A stretch of DNA of 64,000 nucleotides, taken from NCBI RefSeq assembly GCF_900109605.1, contig NZ_FOAM01000007.1:62001-126000 (forward strand). Reading direction: 5' to 3'. How positions within the stretch are numbered: the first letter of the stretch is position 1; every line of letters starts with the position of its first letter. Shown here one piece after another: positions 26,954 to 34,940 of the stretch. The notes below the pieces were generated by a model that was not told the DNA's origin, ran no database searches, and was given only the letters and a program-made list of their open reading frames with translations. Source of the stretch: Xaviernesmea oryzae. GTDB lineage: Bacteria; Pseudomonadota; Alphaproteobacteria; Rhizobiales; Rhizobiaceae. Made by a program: the position numbers and the translations under genes.

Positions 26954-29350
26954 TTAGTTGACCGGCTTGCTCTGCGAGCGCTCGAGGCGGATCGGCAGAA
27001 GCTTGTAGGACGGCGTTTTGGCCTGCGGATCGTGATGCGAGAGCGGGAAGAGCGGATTGGTCTCCGGAAAATAGGCCGCGCAGCACCCCTCGGGGATGTC
27101 GTAATCGAGCAGGCGAAAGCCCGCGACGCGGCGCTCTGTCTCCGGTTCGAGCGCGGTGACGAGATCGACGATGTCGCCGGGGGCAAAGCCGAGACGGTCG
27201 ATATCCGCGCGATTGACGAAGATCACCTGGCGCGTGCCCTTCACGCCGCGAAAACGGTCGTTATAGCCGTACACCGTGGTGTTGAACTGATCGTTGGAGC
27301 GCAGCGTCGCGAGGTGAAGCACCTCGGGCGCCGGTGGACCGAGATCGGGAAAAAGGCGCGGCGGGGTGATGAAATTGGCCTTGCCATTGGGCGTGACCCA
27401 CTTGCGCTCGCGCGCCGGCACTGGCCGGGGAAAGCCACCGGGCTGGAGGAAGCGTGTGTTGAAGTCCTTGAAGGTCTCCGGATAGGTCCGCTCGATGGCG
27501 TCGCGAATCTCGCCGTAATTGCCGACCCAGCGGTCCCAGGGCACCTGGCCTCGGGTCAGCGTTGCCTTGGCCATGCCGGCGACGATCGCGGGCTCGGAGA
27601 GAAGATGCGGGCTTGCAGGCTTGGCCATGCCGCGCGAGCCGTGAAATTGCGCAACCGAGCTTTCGATCGAGACCGACTGCGGCCCGCTTTCCTGTTGATC
27701 GATCTCGATGCGGCCGAGGCAAGGCAGCAGATAGGCGATCTCGCCATGGATCACATGGCTGCGGTTGAGCTTTGTGGCGATCTGCACGGTGAGGCGCAGC
27801 TTGCGCCAGGCGCTTTCCATGGCCTGCGTCTCGGGCACGGCCCGCAAGAAGTTGCCGCCGAGGCTGACGAAGGCCTTGGTCTCGCCCTTGAGGATCGACG
27901 CGCAGGCATCGACAGTGGTGTGCCCCTCCCAGCGTGGCGGTTCGAACGCATAGAGCTCCTTGAGCGTGTCGAGCGGCACGAGGTCCGGCTTCTCGGTGAT
28001 GCCGACCGTGCGCTGGCCCTGGACGTTGGAATGGCCCCTGACGGCGCAGATATTGGCGCCGGGCTTGCCGATATTGCCGCGCAGCAGCGCCAGATTGGCG
28101 ACCATCTGCACATTCTCGACCCCCATGACATGCTGGGTCAGGCCCATGCCGTAACAGATCAGCACCGCCTCGGAATGGGCATAGAGCCGTGCCGCTTCGA
28201 TCATCTGGCTGCGCGTGAGCCCGCTGAAGTGCTCGAGATCCTCCCAGGCATAGCCGCGCGCAGCAGCGGCAAACTCTTCGAAGCCCGCCGTGTGCGTGGC
28301 AATGAAATCATGGTCGAGCACATGTTTCTTGTCGGCTGCGGCCATGGAGGCGGCAAAGGCCACGGCGGCCGCATTGTCAGGATCGTCGGGAATGTCATCC
28401 GCGCCGGCGACCTTGCTGATCTGCGAGGTCTGCAGCGCATCGTCGGCCTCGATTAGAGCCTTGCAGACGCCGAAGAGCGCGGCAACATCGCCGCCATTCT
28501 TCAGCTGGTAATAGGCGTCGGAGATCTCGGTCTCGGCCAGCGTCAGCATCTCGCCCGGCGCCTGCGGATTAGTGAAACGCTGCAGTCCCGGCTCGCGCAG
28601 AAGATTGAAGGTGACGATCTTCACGCCGCGATCGACGGCGTCCTGCAAATCATGCAGCAGGCGAGGCGAGGAGGTGCCGACATTCTGGGCGATGTAGAAA
28701 ATGCAGTCGCAATTCTGGAAGTCGGAGAGCACGGCCGTGCCGACGGTGGCGCCGATACTTTGCGGCAGGCCGACCGACGAACTCTCGTGGCACATATTGG
28801 AGGAGTCGGGCAGGTTGTTGCTGCCATAGATGCGCGCGAAGAGCTGGAACATGTAGGAGGTTTCCAGCGAGGCGCGGCCAGAGGTGTAGAACTCCACCTG
28901 CTTTGGGTCGAGGGCTTTGAGCTCCCTGCCGATCTCCTCGAAGGCCGCAGCCCAGGTGACGGGGCGATAGGTGTCGGAGGCAGCGTCCCAGCGCATCGGC
29001 TCGGTCAGGCGTCCCTTTTTCTCCAGATCGTGATCGAGCCAGCTTTCAAGATCGGCAAGCGGATGGGCCGCGAAGAAAGCGGGATCCGCGCGCCGGCCGG
29101 TGATTTCCCAGGCGGTCGCCTTCGCGCCGTTCTCACAGAATTCCAGCGGATGCGGCTTGGCGGGTTTGGCCCAGGCGCAGCTGACGCACATATAGCCTTC
29201 GGCCTTGTTCTGATGCGTCAGCAGGCGTGCCGCTGAGACGGGAACATGTTCGCGCAGCACGATCTCGCTAACCGAACGCGCCGATCCCCATCCACCGGCC
29301 GGCCCACTGGAAAAGCCGAGCTTCGGTTTCGTCTTTGGCCTTCGCGTCAT
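26954..29350 (-). CDS. FdhF/YdeP family molybdopterin oxidoreductase
   Basis: 798-residue bis-MGD molybdoenzyme of the YdeP branch, related to formate dehydrogenase H. The N-terminus has a cysteine cluster (YMCVSCAWAKPAKPHPLEFC, about residues 52-71), then the molybdopterin core with FYTSGRASLETSYMFQLFARIYGSNN, SNMCHESSSVGL and IYIAQNVGTS-like segments. The C-terminal cofactor-binding domain has DQFNTTVYGYNDRFRG. There is no Tat signal, so it is cytoplasmic. The family is linked to acid resistance in enterics, but its substrate is unsettled. It is the first gene of the minus-strand run leading into the cytochromes and oxidase, suggesting electron delivery to that chain. Start is the ATG at 29350; a GTG 9 bases earlier is possible. 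Confidence 0.9.
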   Translation of the reverse strand: MTRRPKTKPKLGFSSGPAGGWGSARSVSEIVLREHVPVSAARLLTHQNKAEGYMCVSCAWAKPAKPHPLEFCENGAKATAWEITGRRADPAFFAAHPLADLESWLDHDLEKKGRLTEPMRWDAASDTYRPVTWAAAFEEIGRELKALDPKQVEFYTSGRASLETSYMFQLFARIYGSNNLPDSSNMCHESSSVGLPQSIGATVGTAVLSDFQNCDCIFYIAQNVGTSSPRLLHDLQDAVDRGVKIVTFNLLREPGLQRFTNPQAPGEMLTLAETEISDAYYQLKNGGDVAALFGVCKALIEADDALQTSQISKVAGADDIPDDPDNAAAVAFAASMAAADKKHVLDHDFIATHTAGFEEFAAAARGYAWEDLEHFSGLTRSQMIEAARLYAHSEAVLICYGMGLTQHVMGVENVQMVANLALLRGNIGKPGANICAVRGHSNVQGQRTVGITEKPDLVPLDTLKELYAFEPPRWEGHTTVDACASILKGETKAFVSLGGNFLRAVPETQAMESAWRKLRLTVQIATKLNRSHVIHGEIAYLLPCLGRIEIDQQESGPQSVSIESSVAQFHGSRGMAKPASPHLLSEPAIVAGMAKATLTRGQVPWDRWVGNYGEIRDAIERTYPETFKDFNTRFLQPGGFPRPVPARERKWVTPNGKANFITPPRLFPDLGPPAPEVLHLATLRSNDQFNTTVYGYNDRFRGVKGTRQVIFVNRADIDRLGFAPGDIVDLVTALEPETERRVAGFRLLDYDIPEGCCAAYFPETNPLFPLSHHDPQAKTPSYKLLPIRLERSQSKPVN

Positions 29351-29671
29351 CGTCCCCACGCCCCGCTCACCCTATCGCCGGCGCTACCGCCGGGATGTGT
29401 GAACAAGGCAGAAGACCCCCGGTTCCCAGGCCTCTTCCAACAGAACGCGATTTCACGCGTCGCGGCGTAGAGGGGCTCTTGGCCCGACCGGCTCCCGGGA
29501 CGCTGTCGAGCGATACAGCCAGCGACAAGCGGCGCAGCCGGATGGAGCGATGCTTAGGCGACCTTGAGCGTTTCCGCCGCTTTGTCAGCCGTTACGACCG
29601 CCCGACCGTCCGGCGCATCGGCTTCGTCCACCGCGCAGCAGCCATATGGCTGCGCCGATGATCGAGCCGGC
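29351..29671. other. Intergenic region
   Basis: About 320 bases between the transaminase stop and the molybdoenzyme start, both on the minus strand. A perfect 16-bp palindrome (GCAGCCATATGGCTGC, 29638-29653) lies 19 bases after the transaminase stop and may end or stabilise that transcript, though no T run follows. No gene was recognised. Confidence 0.45.
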
Positions 29672-30556
29672 CTAAATCGCGCTCGCCACCTTCCGCGCGA
29701 TATAGAGCTGGCGCAGCCTCAGGGTCAGCGGGCCGGGCTTGCCGGTGCCGACGGGCTGCCCATCGATCGCAACCACCGGCAGGACGAAGTTGGTGGCCGA
29801 GGTCATGAAGGCTTCCGCTGCGTCCTTGGCTTCCTCTGGTGTGAAGGCGCGCTCCTCATAGGGGATGCCGGCCTCGGTCGCGATGTCGAGAATGCTCGCG
29901 CGGGTGATCCCGTGCAGGATCGCATGGGAGAGCGGGCGGGTCACCAGCCTTCCCGCCTGGGTGATGATATGCGCGCTGGCCGCGCTGGCCTCGGTGACGA
30001 AGCCGTCTTCCACCAGCCAGGCTTCATCCGCCCCACTTGCGGCAGCTTCCATCTTCGCCATGGAGGGATAGAGGAGCTGCACCGTCTTGATATCACGCCG
30101 GGCCCAGCGCTGATCGGGCAGGAGCGCGACGGAAATGCCTGTGGCCACCTTTGGATTGTCGAGCACCGGCTTGGCCTGGGTGAAAAGCGTCAGCGTCGGC
30201 TTGGCGTCCTTCGGATAGGCGAAATCGCGGTCGGCGGGACCGCGCGAAATCTGCAGATAGATCAGCCCCTCCTGAAGATCGTTGCGGCGGACGATCTCGC
30301 GATGCACCGCAAGCAGTTCGTCCGGCGATAGCGGGCAGGCAATGCCGAGCTCTACCATCGAGCGTTGCAGGCGGGCGGCGTGCCCCTGATATTCCAGGAG
30401 CTTGCCACCGACGACGCCGGTGACCTCATAGATCGCATCGGCAAAGAGAAAGCCACGATCGAAAATCGAGACCTTGGCATCTTCTTCCGGCAGCCAGGCG
30501 CCGTTCAGGTAGACAATACGAGACAAGGGAAGGGAGCCTTTCGAAACTTGGCGCAT
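29672..30556 (-). CDS. D-amino-acid transaminase (class IV aminotransferase)
   Basis: About 285-294 residues of fold-type IV PLP enzyme. Landmarks are the N-terminal VYLNGAWLPEEDAKVSIFDRGFLFADAIYEV, the PLP lysine in RRDIKTVQLLYPSMAK (about residue 150), and the glutamate in DGFVTEAS that precedes the phosphate-binding residues. It interconverts D-amino acids and 2-oxo acids. It lies downstream of pxpA in the same direction. The ATG at 30556 is the outer start; homologues usually begin at the SRIVYLNG segment, so a TTG at 30526 preceded by AAAGG is a realistic alternative. It fits a pathway handling cyclised or D-configured amino acids. Confidence 0.9.
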   Translation of the reverse strand: MRQVSKGSLPLSRIVYLNGAWLPEEDAKVSIFDRGFLFADAIYEVTGVVGGKLLEYQGHAARLQRSMVELGIACPLSPDELLAVHREIVRRNDLQEGLIYLQISRGPADRDFAYPKDAKPTLTLFTQAKPVLDNPKVATGISVALLPDQRWARRDIKTVQLLYPSMAKMEAAASGADEAWLVEDGFVTEASAASAHIITQAGRLVTRPLSHAILHGITRASILDIATEAGIPYEERAFTPEEAKDAAEAFMTSATNFVLPVVAIDGQPVGTGKPGPLTLRLRQLYIARKVASAI

Positions 30557-30607
30557 GTCGGCCGGAGCGGGTTCGCTTCGGCCTCGGGCGGGGCAGAGAC
30601 ATAGAGA

Positions 30608-31414
30608 TCAGCGACCGTGCGGTAAAGCCGTCTTGACCGCAGGGGTGCCGGGCTTGGCAAAGGCGGCGATGGTGATGCCGGCAGTCGTCAACTTGTCGCG
30701 CAGCGCCCGCGCGGTCGCGGGTGCGCCCGGCGTGTCGCCATGAATGCAGACGGTGGCGGCGGTCACCTGAAGATGCGTGCCTGCGATCGTCGGGATCTTC
30801 CCGTCGCAAACCATGGACAGCACCTGATCGACGCTCTGCGAAAGATCATGGATCACCGCGCCCTCCATCTGGCGCGGCGCCAGCATGCCGTTTGCGAGAT
30901 AGCGGCGATCCGCATAGACCTCGCAAGCGACCGACAGACCGGCAGCCTCGGCCGCGCGCAGGGTTTGGGAATAGGGAAGCGTGATGAAGACGAGGCCAGG
31001 ATCGACGGCCCGGATGGCGCGGACGCAGACGCCGGCCAGCGTCTCGTCTTCCGCCGCCATATTGCCCAGTGCGCCATGGGTCTTCACATGGGTGATCGGC
31101 CAGCCAAGCGCGGTGGCCATGCCTTGGATAGCGGCGATCTGGTAGATGATCTGCGCCTCGATATCCTGCGGGCGCTCGCCCTGGATGCGGCGCCGGCCAA
31201 AGCCGTACAAATCCATGAAGGACGGGTGCGCACCGACCGCCACGCCCTTTTCACGCGCGCTGACGATCGTATCGCGCATCACGCTCGGATCGCCTGCATG
31301 AAAGCCGCAGGCGATGTTGGCGGTGGTGATAACGTCCATCATGGCGGCATCGTCGCCGATGGTATAGGCGCCGAAGCTTTCCCCCATATCGCAATTGAGG
31401 TCGATCGAAGGCAT
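30608..31414 (-). CDS. pxpA: 5-oxoprolinase subunit PxpA (LamB/YcsF family)
   Basis: 268 residues of the LamB/YcsF family. Signatures are IDLNCDMGESFG at the N-terminus, NIACGFHAGDP (about residues 33-43), VGAHPSFMDLYGFGRR and VKTHGALGN. With PxpB and PxpC it hydrolyses 5-oxoproline (pyroglutamate) to glutamate using ATP. The ATG at 31414 is preceded by AGGATC. Unusually, pxpA is transcribed away from pxpB/pxpC, from a 226-base divergent promoter region, and is followed by the transaminase. The TGGTGTACTGAA element at 31500 may control both directions. Confidence 0.94.
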   Translation of the reverse strand: MPSIDLNCDMGESFGAYTIGDDAAMMDVITTANIACGFHAGDPSVMRDTIVSAREKGVAVGAHPSFMDLYGFGRRRIQGERPQDIEAQIIYQIAAIQGMATALGWPITHVKTHGALGNMAAEDETLAGVCVRAIRAVDPGLVFITLPYSQTLRAAEAAGLSVACEVYADRRYLANGMLAPRQMEGAVIHDLSQSVDQVLSMVCDGKIPTIAGTHLQVTAATVCIHGDTPGAPATARALRDKLTTAGITIAAFAKPGTPAVKTALPHGR

Positions 31415-31487
31415 GGGATGATCCTGTTTTCCGGTCTGGCAAATTCGCGCGTCAACACTGGGAGGAGGTCTATCGTACGCTGCGGTC

Positions 31488-31516
31488 TTGACATACAATT
31501 GGTGTACTGAAATGAC
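31488..31516 (+). promoter_or_regulatory. Promoter with embedded GntR-type operator for the pxpBC operon
   Basis: A perfect -35 TTGACA (31488-31493) is followed after 17 bases by AATGAC as a weak -10. The 12-base element TGGTGTACTGAA (31500-31511) lies between them. The same element occurs twice upstream of the DUF1989 operon (40039 and 40057). Its GT-N2-AC core matches the general form of FCD-type GntR operators. Binding here would block RNA polymerase. Confidence 0.65.
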
Positions 31517-31640
31517 AAGAACCTTGTTGGCATGGCGACACCGCGTCGTCCCGCAATGGCATCGTAGTGGATAATGCGGATCGTCCATGCTCTTCTGGAT
31601 TGCAAACTGGCAGAGGCAGCAGGCAAAGTTGGAGCGAGGA

Positions 31641-32384
31641 ATGACGGTGCCTGACCCTATGCCTTCTGCCTATCCGCGTCTCGCGGCGAATGGCGATCGC
31701 GCCGTCGTCATCGAACTCTCGGACCAGATCTCCGAGGACACGAACAGGCGCGTCGTGGCTCTGGCCGAGAATCTGGACCGTCAGCCGATCGCCGGCGTCA
31801 TCGAGACCGTTCCGACCTATCGCTCGCTTCTCGTCTCCTATGACCCGCTGATCGTGCGAGGGCGCGATCTGCAGGTGCTTCTGCTTGAGCGGCTTTCCAC
31901 AGTCCGTGTGGAAGAGGCACGCGCGCGGCGGCTGGTCGTGCCGGTGCTTTATGGCGGCGATGCCGGCTTGGATCTGAACGAGATGGCCGAGATGAAGCGG
32001 ATGGGCACAGCCGATCTCATTGCCCTGCATGGCGCAGCGGATTACCGTGTTTACATGATTGGCTTTGCGCCCGGCTTTGCCTATCTCGGCGGCCTTCCGG
32101 AGGCGCTCCACACGCCGCGCCTGGCGGTGCCGCGCCAACGGATCGAGGCCGGGGCCATCGGCATCGGCGGCAAGCAGGCCAGCATCAATTCCGTCGCCGG
32201 CCCGAGCGGCTGGCGCTTCATCGGCCGTACGCCGATCCGCATGTTCGATCCAACTCGCAGCGACGCCTTCCTGCTGAAGGCCGGGGACCACGTCCGCTTT
32301 CGCGCGATCGAAGAGGACGAAGCCGCCGCGCTGGATGCGGCGGTGGCGGCCGGCACGGCTCCGATCGATTGGGAGGACGCATGA
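31641..32384 (+). CDS. pxpB: 5-oxoprolinase subunit PxpB (KipI family)
   Basis: 247 residues of the KipI / allophanate hydrolase subunit 1 family, with a cyclophilin-like C-terminal part. Diagnostic are YMIGFAPGFAYLGGLPE (about residues 136-152), RLAVPRQRI and GGKQASINSVAGPSGWRFIGRTP. I start it at the ATG at 31641, after GGAGCGAGGA; the frame is open to 31587 but that extension is not homologous. The ATGA at its end overlaps pxpC. It forms the ATP-dependent ring-opening complex with PxpA and PxpC. The KipI name reflects a Bacillus kinase inhibitor homologue. Confidence 0.93.
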   Translation: MTVPDPMPSAYPRLAANGDRAVVIELSDQISEDTNRRVVALAENLDRQPIAGVIETVPTYRSLLVSYDPLIVRGRDLQVLLLERLSTVRVEEARARRLVVPVLYGGDAGLDLNEMAEMKRMGTADLIALHGAADYRVYMIGFAPGFAYLGGLPEALHTPRLAVPRQRIEAGAIGIGGKQASINSVAGPSGWRFIGRTPIRMFDPTRSDAFLLKAGDHVRFRAIEEDEAAALDAAVAAGTAPIDWEDA

Positions 32385-33358
32385 GAAGCGTTGTCGTTCT
32401 CCAGGCCGGGCCGCTGATGTCGGTGCAGGATCTCGGCCGCACCGGATATGTGCGCATGGGCGTCTCCGCCTCCGGCCCGATGGACGAGGCCGCCCTGCGC
32501 ATCGCCAACCGCCTTGTCGGCAATGCGCAGAGCGATGCGCTGATCGAGTTCGCCGTGACAGGCGGGCGGTTCGAAGTCGGTGAGCCGGTGTGCTTTGCCG
32601 TCACCGGCGGCGCGGTCTCGATCACGGTCGATGGCGAGCGGGTCGATGGCTGGGCAAGCCATGTTCTTCTGCCTGGACAGGTCCTGCACATCGGGGCGCT
32701 GACCAACGCCGTCTGGGGCTATCTCGCCTTTTCGGGCGGAGTGCTCACGGAACCGGTGCTCGGCTCGCGCTCGACGCATCTGCGCTCGGGCTTGGGCGGG
32801 CTGGAGGGCCGGCGCCTGGTGCCCGGCGATGCGCTGCCGCTCGGCGATCCAGCCGATGAGGTGCTCGACGCACCGCAAAGGGTGCTTCGCATGCCAGTTC
32901 CACGCCCTGCGGGACCGATTCGCGTTATCGACGGCCCGCAGGCCGGACATTTCGATCAGGCTGCTTGGCAAAGCTTCTTGCGCGAACCCTTCGTGGTGTC
33001 CGGCAGCCGCGACCGCATGGCGCAGATCCTCGAAGGGCCGCTCCTTCGCGCGGCCGGCGGCCATGACATCGTCTCCGATGGCACGGTGATGGGGTCGATC
33101 CAGGTTCCCGCCTCCGGCCGCCCGATCGTTTTGATGGCGGAGCGCCAGACAACCGGCGGCTATCCGAAGATCGCCACCATCGCCTCCGTCGATCTGCCCC
33201 GGCTGGCGCAGGCCATGACCGGCAGCTTGATCCGCTTCAAGCGGGTGACGCAGGCGCAGGCGGAAGATCTCTGGATTGCCCGCGCCCGCACGCTGGAGAC
33301 AGTCCTTGCCAGCCTCGATCCAGGCGCGGACGCGGCGAATGAAGGAGGCAGATCGTGA
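32381..33358 (+). CDS. pxpC: 5-oxoprolinase subunit PxpC (KipA family)
   Basis: 325 residues of the biotin-dependent carboxyltransferase-like / KipA family. Landmarks are LMSVQDLGRTGYVRMGVSAS (residues 14-33), ANRLVGN, and the C-terminal MGSIQVPASGRPIVLMAERQTTGGYPK. Start is the ATG at 32381, inside the pxpB stop and preceded by GGGAGGACGC. Its stop overlaps the GTG start of the first GntR regulator. It is a partner of PxpA and PxpB in pyroglutamate hydrolysis; related proteins act on allophanate, so a different cyclic or N-acyl amide is also possible. Confidence 0.93.
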   Translation: MRSVVVLQAGPLMSVQDLGRTGYVRMGVSASGPMDEAALRIANRLVGNAQSDALIEFAVTGGRFEVGEPVCFAVTGGAVSITVDGERVDGWASHVLLPGQVLHIGALTNAVWGYLAFSGGVLTEPVLGSRSTHLRSGLGGLEGRRLVPGDALPLGDPADEVLDAPQRVLRMPVPRPAGPIRVIDGPQAGHFDQAAWQSFLREPFVVSGSRDRMAQILEGPLLRAAGGHDIVSDGTVMGSIQVPASGRPIVLMAERQTTGGYPKIATIASVDLPRLAQAMTGSLIRFKRVTQAQAEDLWIARARTLETVLASLDPGADAANEGGRS

Positions 33359-33999
33359 CCACACCGCTGGCCAAGCAGGCCTATGGCCGGATCATCGAGA
33401 TGATCCTCGCGGGCGCCCTGAAGCCCGGCGATCTCCTGCAGGAAGCCAGGCTCGGCGATGAGCTCGGCATGTCCCGCACGCCCGTGCGCGAGGCGATCAA
33501 GCGCATCGAGGCAGAGGGGCTTGCCGTTCAGGAGGGGCGGTTCCTCAAGGTGCGCACCCTGACCATTCCCGAGGTCGAGGAAATCTTTTTCCTGCGTCAG
33601 CAGCTGGAAAGCTATTGCGCGCGCCACGCGACGGGGATCGCGCCCGATCTTCTGGATCATCTCGAAAACCGCGTTGTGACGCTGCGGACGAACGGGCCGG
33701 GCGACGAGGACGAGCAGCGCGGCGTCGATGACGATCTGCACCATGCGCTGGCGCGGGCTGCGGGCAACCAGATGATGCTGCGCGCGATCAGCGACCTGCG
33801 CCGGCGCACCTGTATGTTCGACCACAGCCAAGTGCCGGCGCGTTTCACCGTCAGCTGTCAGGAGCATGTCGATATTCTTCAGGCCTTGCGGGCCGGCGAT
33901 GGTGAGCGGGCGGGCGTGTTGATGGGGGCGCATATCGCCCATGCCCGCGACGCGATCCTGGCCCGTCTGAGCAACCCTGCAGGGAGGCCTTCCCGATGA
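33355..33999 (+). CDS. GntR family regulator, FCD type (first)
   Basis: 214 residues starting at GTG (33355), overlapping the pxpC stop as GTGA. The N-terminal winged helix spans about residues 5-70, with GDLLQEARLGDELGMSRTPVREAIKRIEAEGL as the recognition element. An FCD effector domain follows, with DDDLHHALARAAGN and a late HVDILQAL histidine as probable metal or carboxylate ligands. It is translationally coupled to catabolic genes on both sides. It is a candidate to bind TGGTRTACTGAA at 31500 and 40039-40068, with a small carboxylate from the pathway as effector. Confidence 0.9.
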   Translation: MTTPLAKQAYGRIIEMILAGALKPGDLLQEARLGDELGMSRTPVREAIKRIEAEGLAVQEGRFLKVRTLTIPEVEEIFFLRQQLESYCARHATGIAPDLLDHLENRVVTLRTNGPGDEDEQRGVDDDLHHALARAAGNQMMLRAISDLRRRTCMFDHSQVPARFTVSCQEHVDILQALRAGDGERAGVLMGAHIAHARDAILARLSNPAGRPSR

Positions 34000-34940
34000 A
34001 ATGCCTTGTGGTCCAGCCCATTCATGTGGCCGGCCTTACGCGCCTGAGGGAGGCGGGGGTCGAGCCCGTCTTGTGCCCCGATACCGAGATCGGAACGATT
34101 ACCAGGCTGATCGGCGATTGCGAGGCGGTCGTGACCCGCGATGCCGGGCTTAGCGCTGAAGCGATCGCCGCCGCCGCCTGCCTCAGGGTGATCGTCTCGC
34201 ACGGCGCCGGGCATGATGCGATCGACAAGGTTGCAGCCGAACGACGCGGCATTCTCGTCTGCAACACGCCAGGGGCCAATGCCCGTTCGGTCAGCGAGCT
34301 GGCGCTCGGCCTGGCCATCGCAGCCGCCCGGCTAATCCCGGCGGCCGACCGATCCGTGCGCGCGGGCGAAAAGGGCTTTCGCGAGACCGGGCACTTCCAC
34401 GAGCTTTTCGGCAAGACGGCGCTGATCATCGGCTGGGGTGCGACTGCCCAAGGGCTGGGGCGGATGCTCGACACCGCCTTTGGCATGCGCGTGCTGGTCT
34501 ATTCCCCTCGCAGTACGGGCGTGCTGCCCTATCAGCGCGTCACGACGCTGAAGGAAGGGCTCGGCCTTGCCGATCTCATCTCCCTTCACACGCCGCTGCG
34601 CGAGGAGACCCGCAATCTGTTCGATGCCGGGGCCTTTGCCGCCGTCAAGCGGGGCGCGATCCTCGTCAACACGGCACGGGCGGGCCTGGTCGACGAGGCC
34701 GCGCTCGCCAGCGCGCTTGCCGATGGCACGATTGCCGGCGCCGGCCTCGACGTCTATTCGCCAGGTGCTGCGCAGGGGCCGCTGGGCGCGAGCGATCGTG
34801 TGATCTTCACGCCCCATCTCGGCGGCACCACGGGCGAAGCGCTGGAGCGTGTTGCCTTTGCCGCCGCCGGTCATGTGCTGACCGCGCTGTCGGGCAACCG
34901 CCCTGAAACGACCATCGTGCCGCAAGCGGTGACGGCATGA
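33996..34940 (+). CDS. D-2-hydroxyacid dehydrogenase family protein
   Basis: 314 residues that would interconvert 2-hydroxy acids and 2-oxo acids with NAD(P)H. The catalytic arginine lies in NTARAGLVDEAAL (about residue 232) and the histidine in TPHLGGTTGEALER (about residue 284). The nucleotide loop reads GWGATAQG, where most relatives have GxGxxG, so the second glycine is replaced by alanine. It overlaps both neighbours by 4 bases (ATGA). It could reduce the oxo acid made by the transaminase at 29.7-30.6 kb; that link is inference. Confidence 0.88.
   Translation: MKCLVVQPIHVAGLTRLREAGVEPVLCPDTEIGTITRLIGDCEAVVTRDAGLSAEAIAAAACLRVIVSHGAGHDAIDKVAAERRGILVCNTPGANARSVSELALGLAIAAARLIPAADRSVRAGEKGFRETGHFHELFGKTALIIGWGATAQGLGRMLDTAFGMRVLVYSPRSTGVLPYQRVTTLKEGLGLADLISLHTPLREETRNLFDAGAFAAVKRGAILVNTARAGLVDEAALASALADGTIAGAGLDVYSPGAAQGPLGASDRVIFTPHLGGTTGEALERVAFAAAGHVLTALSGNRPETTIVPQAVTA

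Noticed and set aside
26315-28456. 713-residue open frame on the plus strand opposite the molybdoenzyme
   Set aside because: GC-rich antisense shadow of a clearly conserved molybdopterin oxidoreductase; the translation resembles no family.
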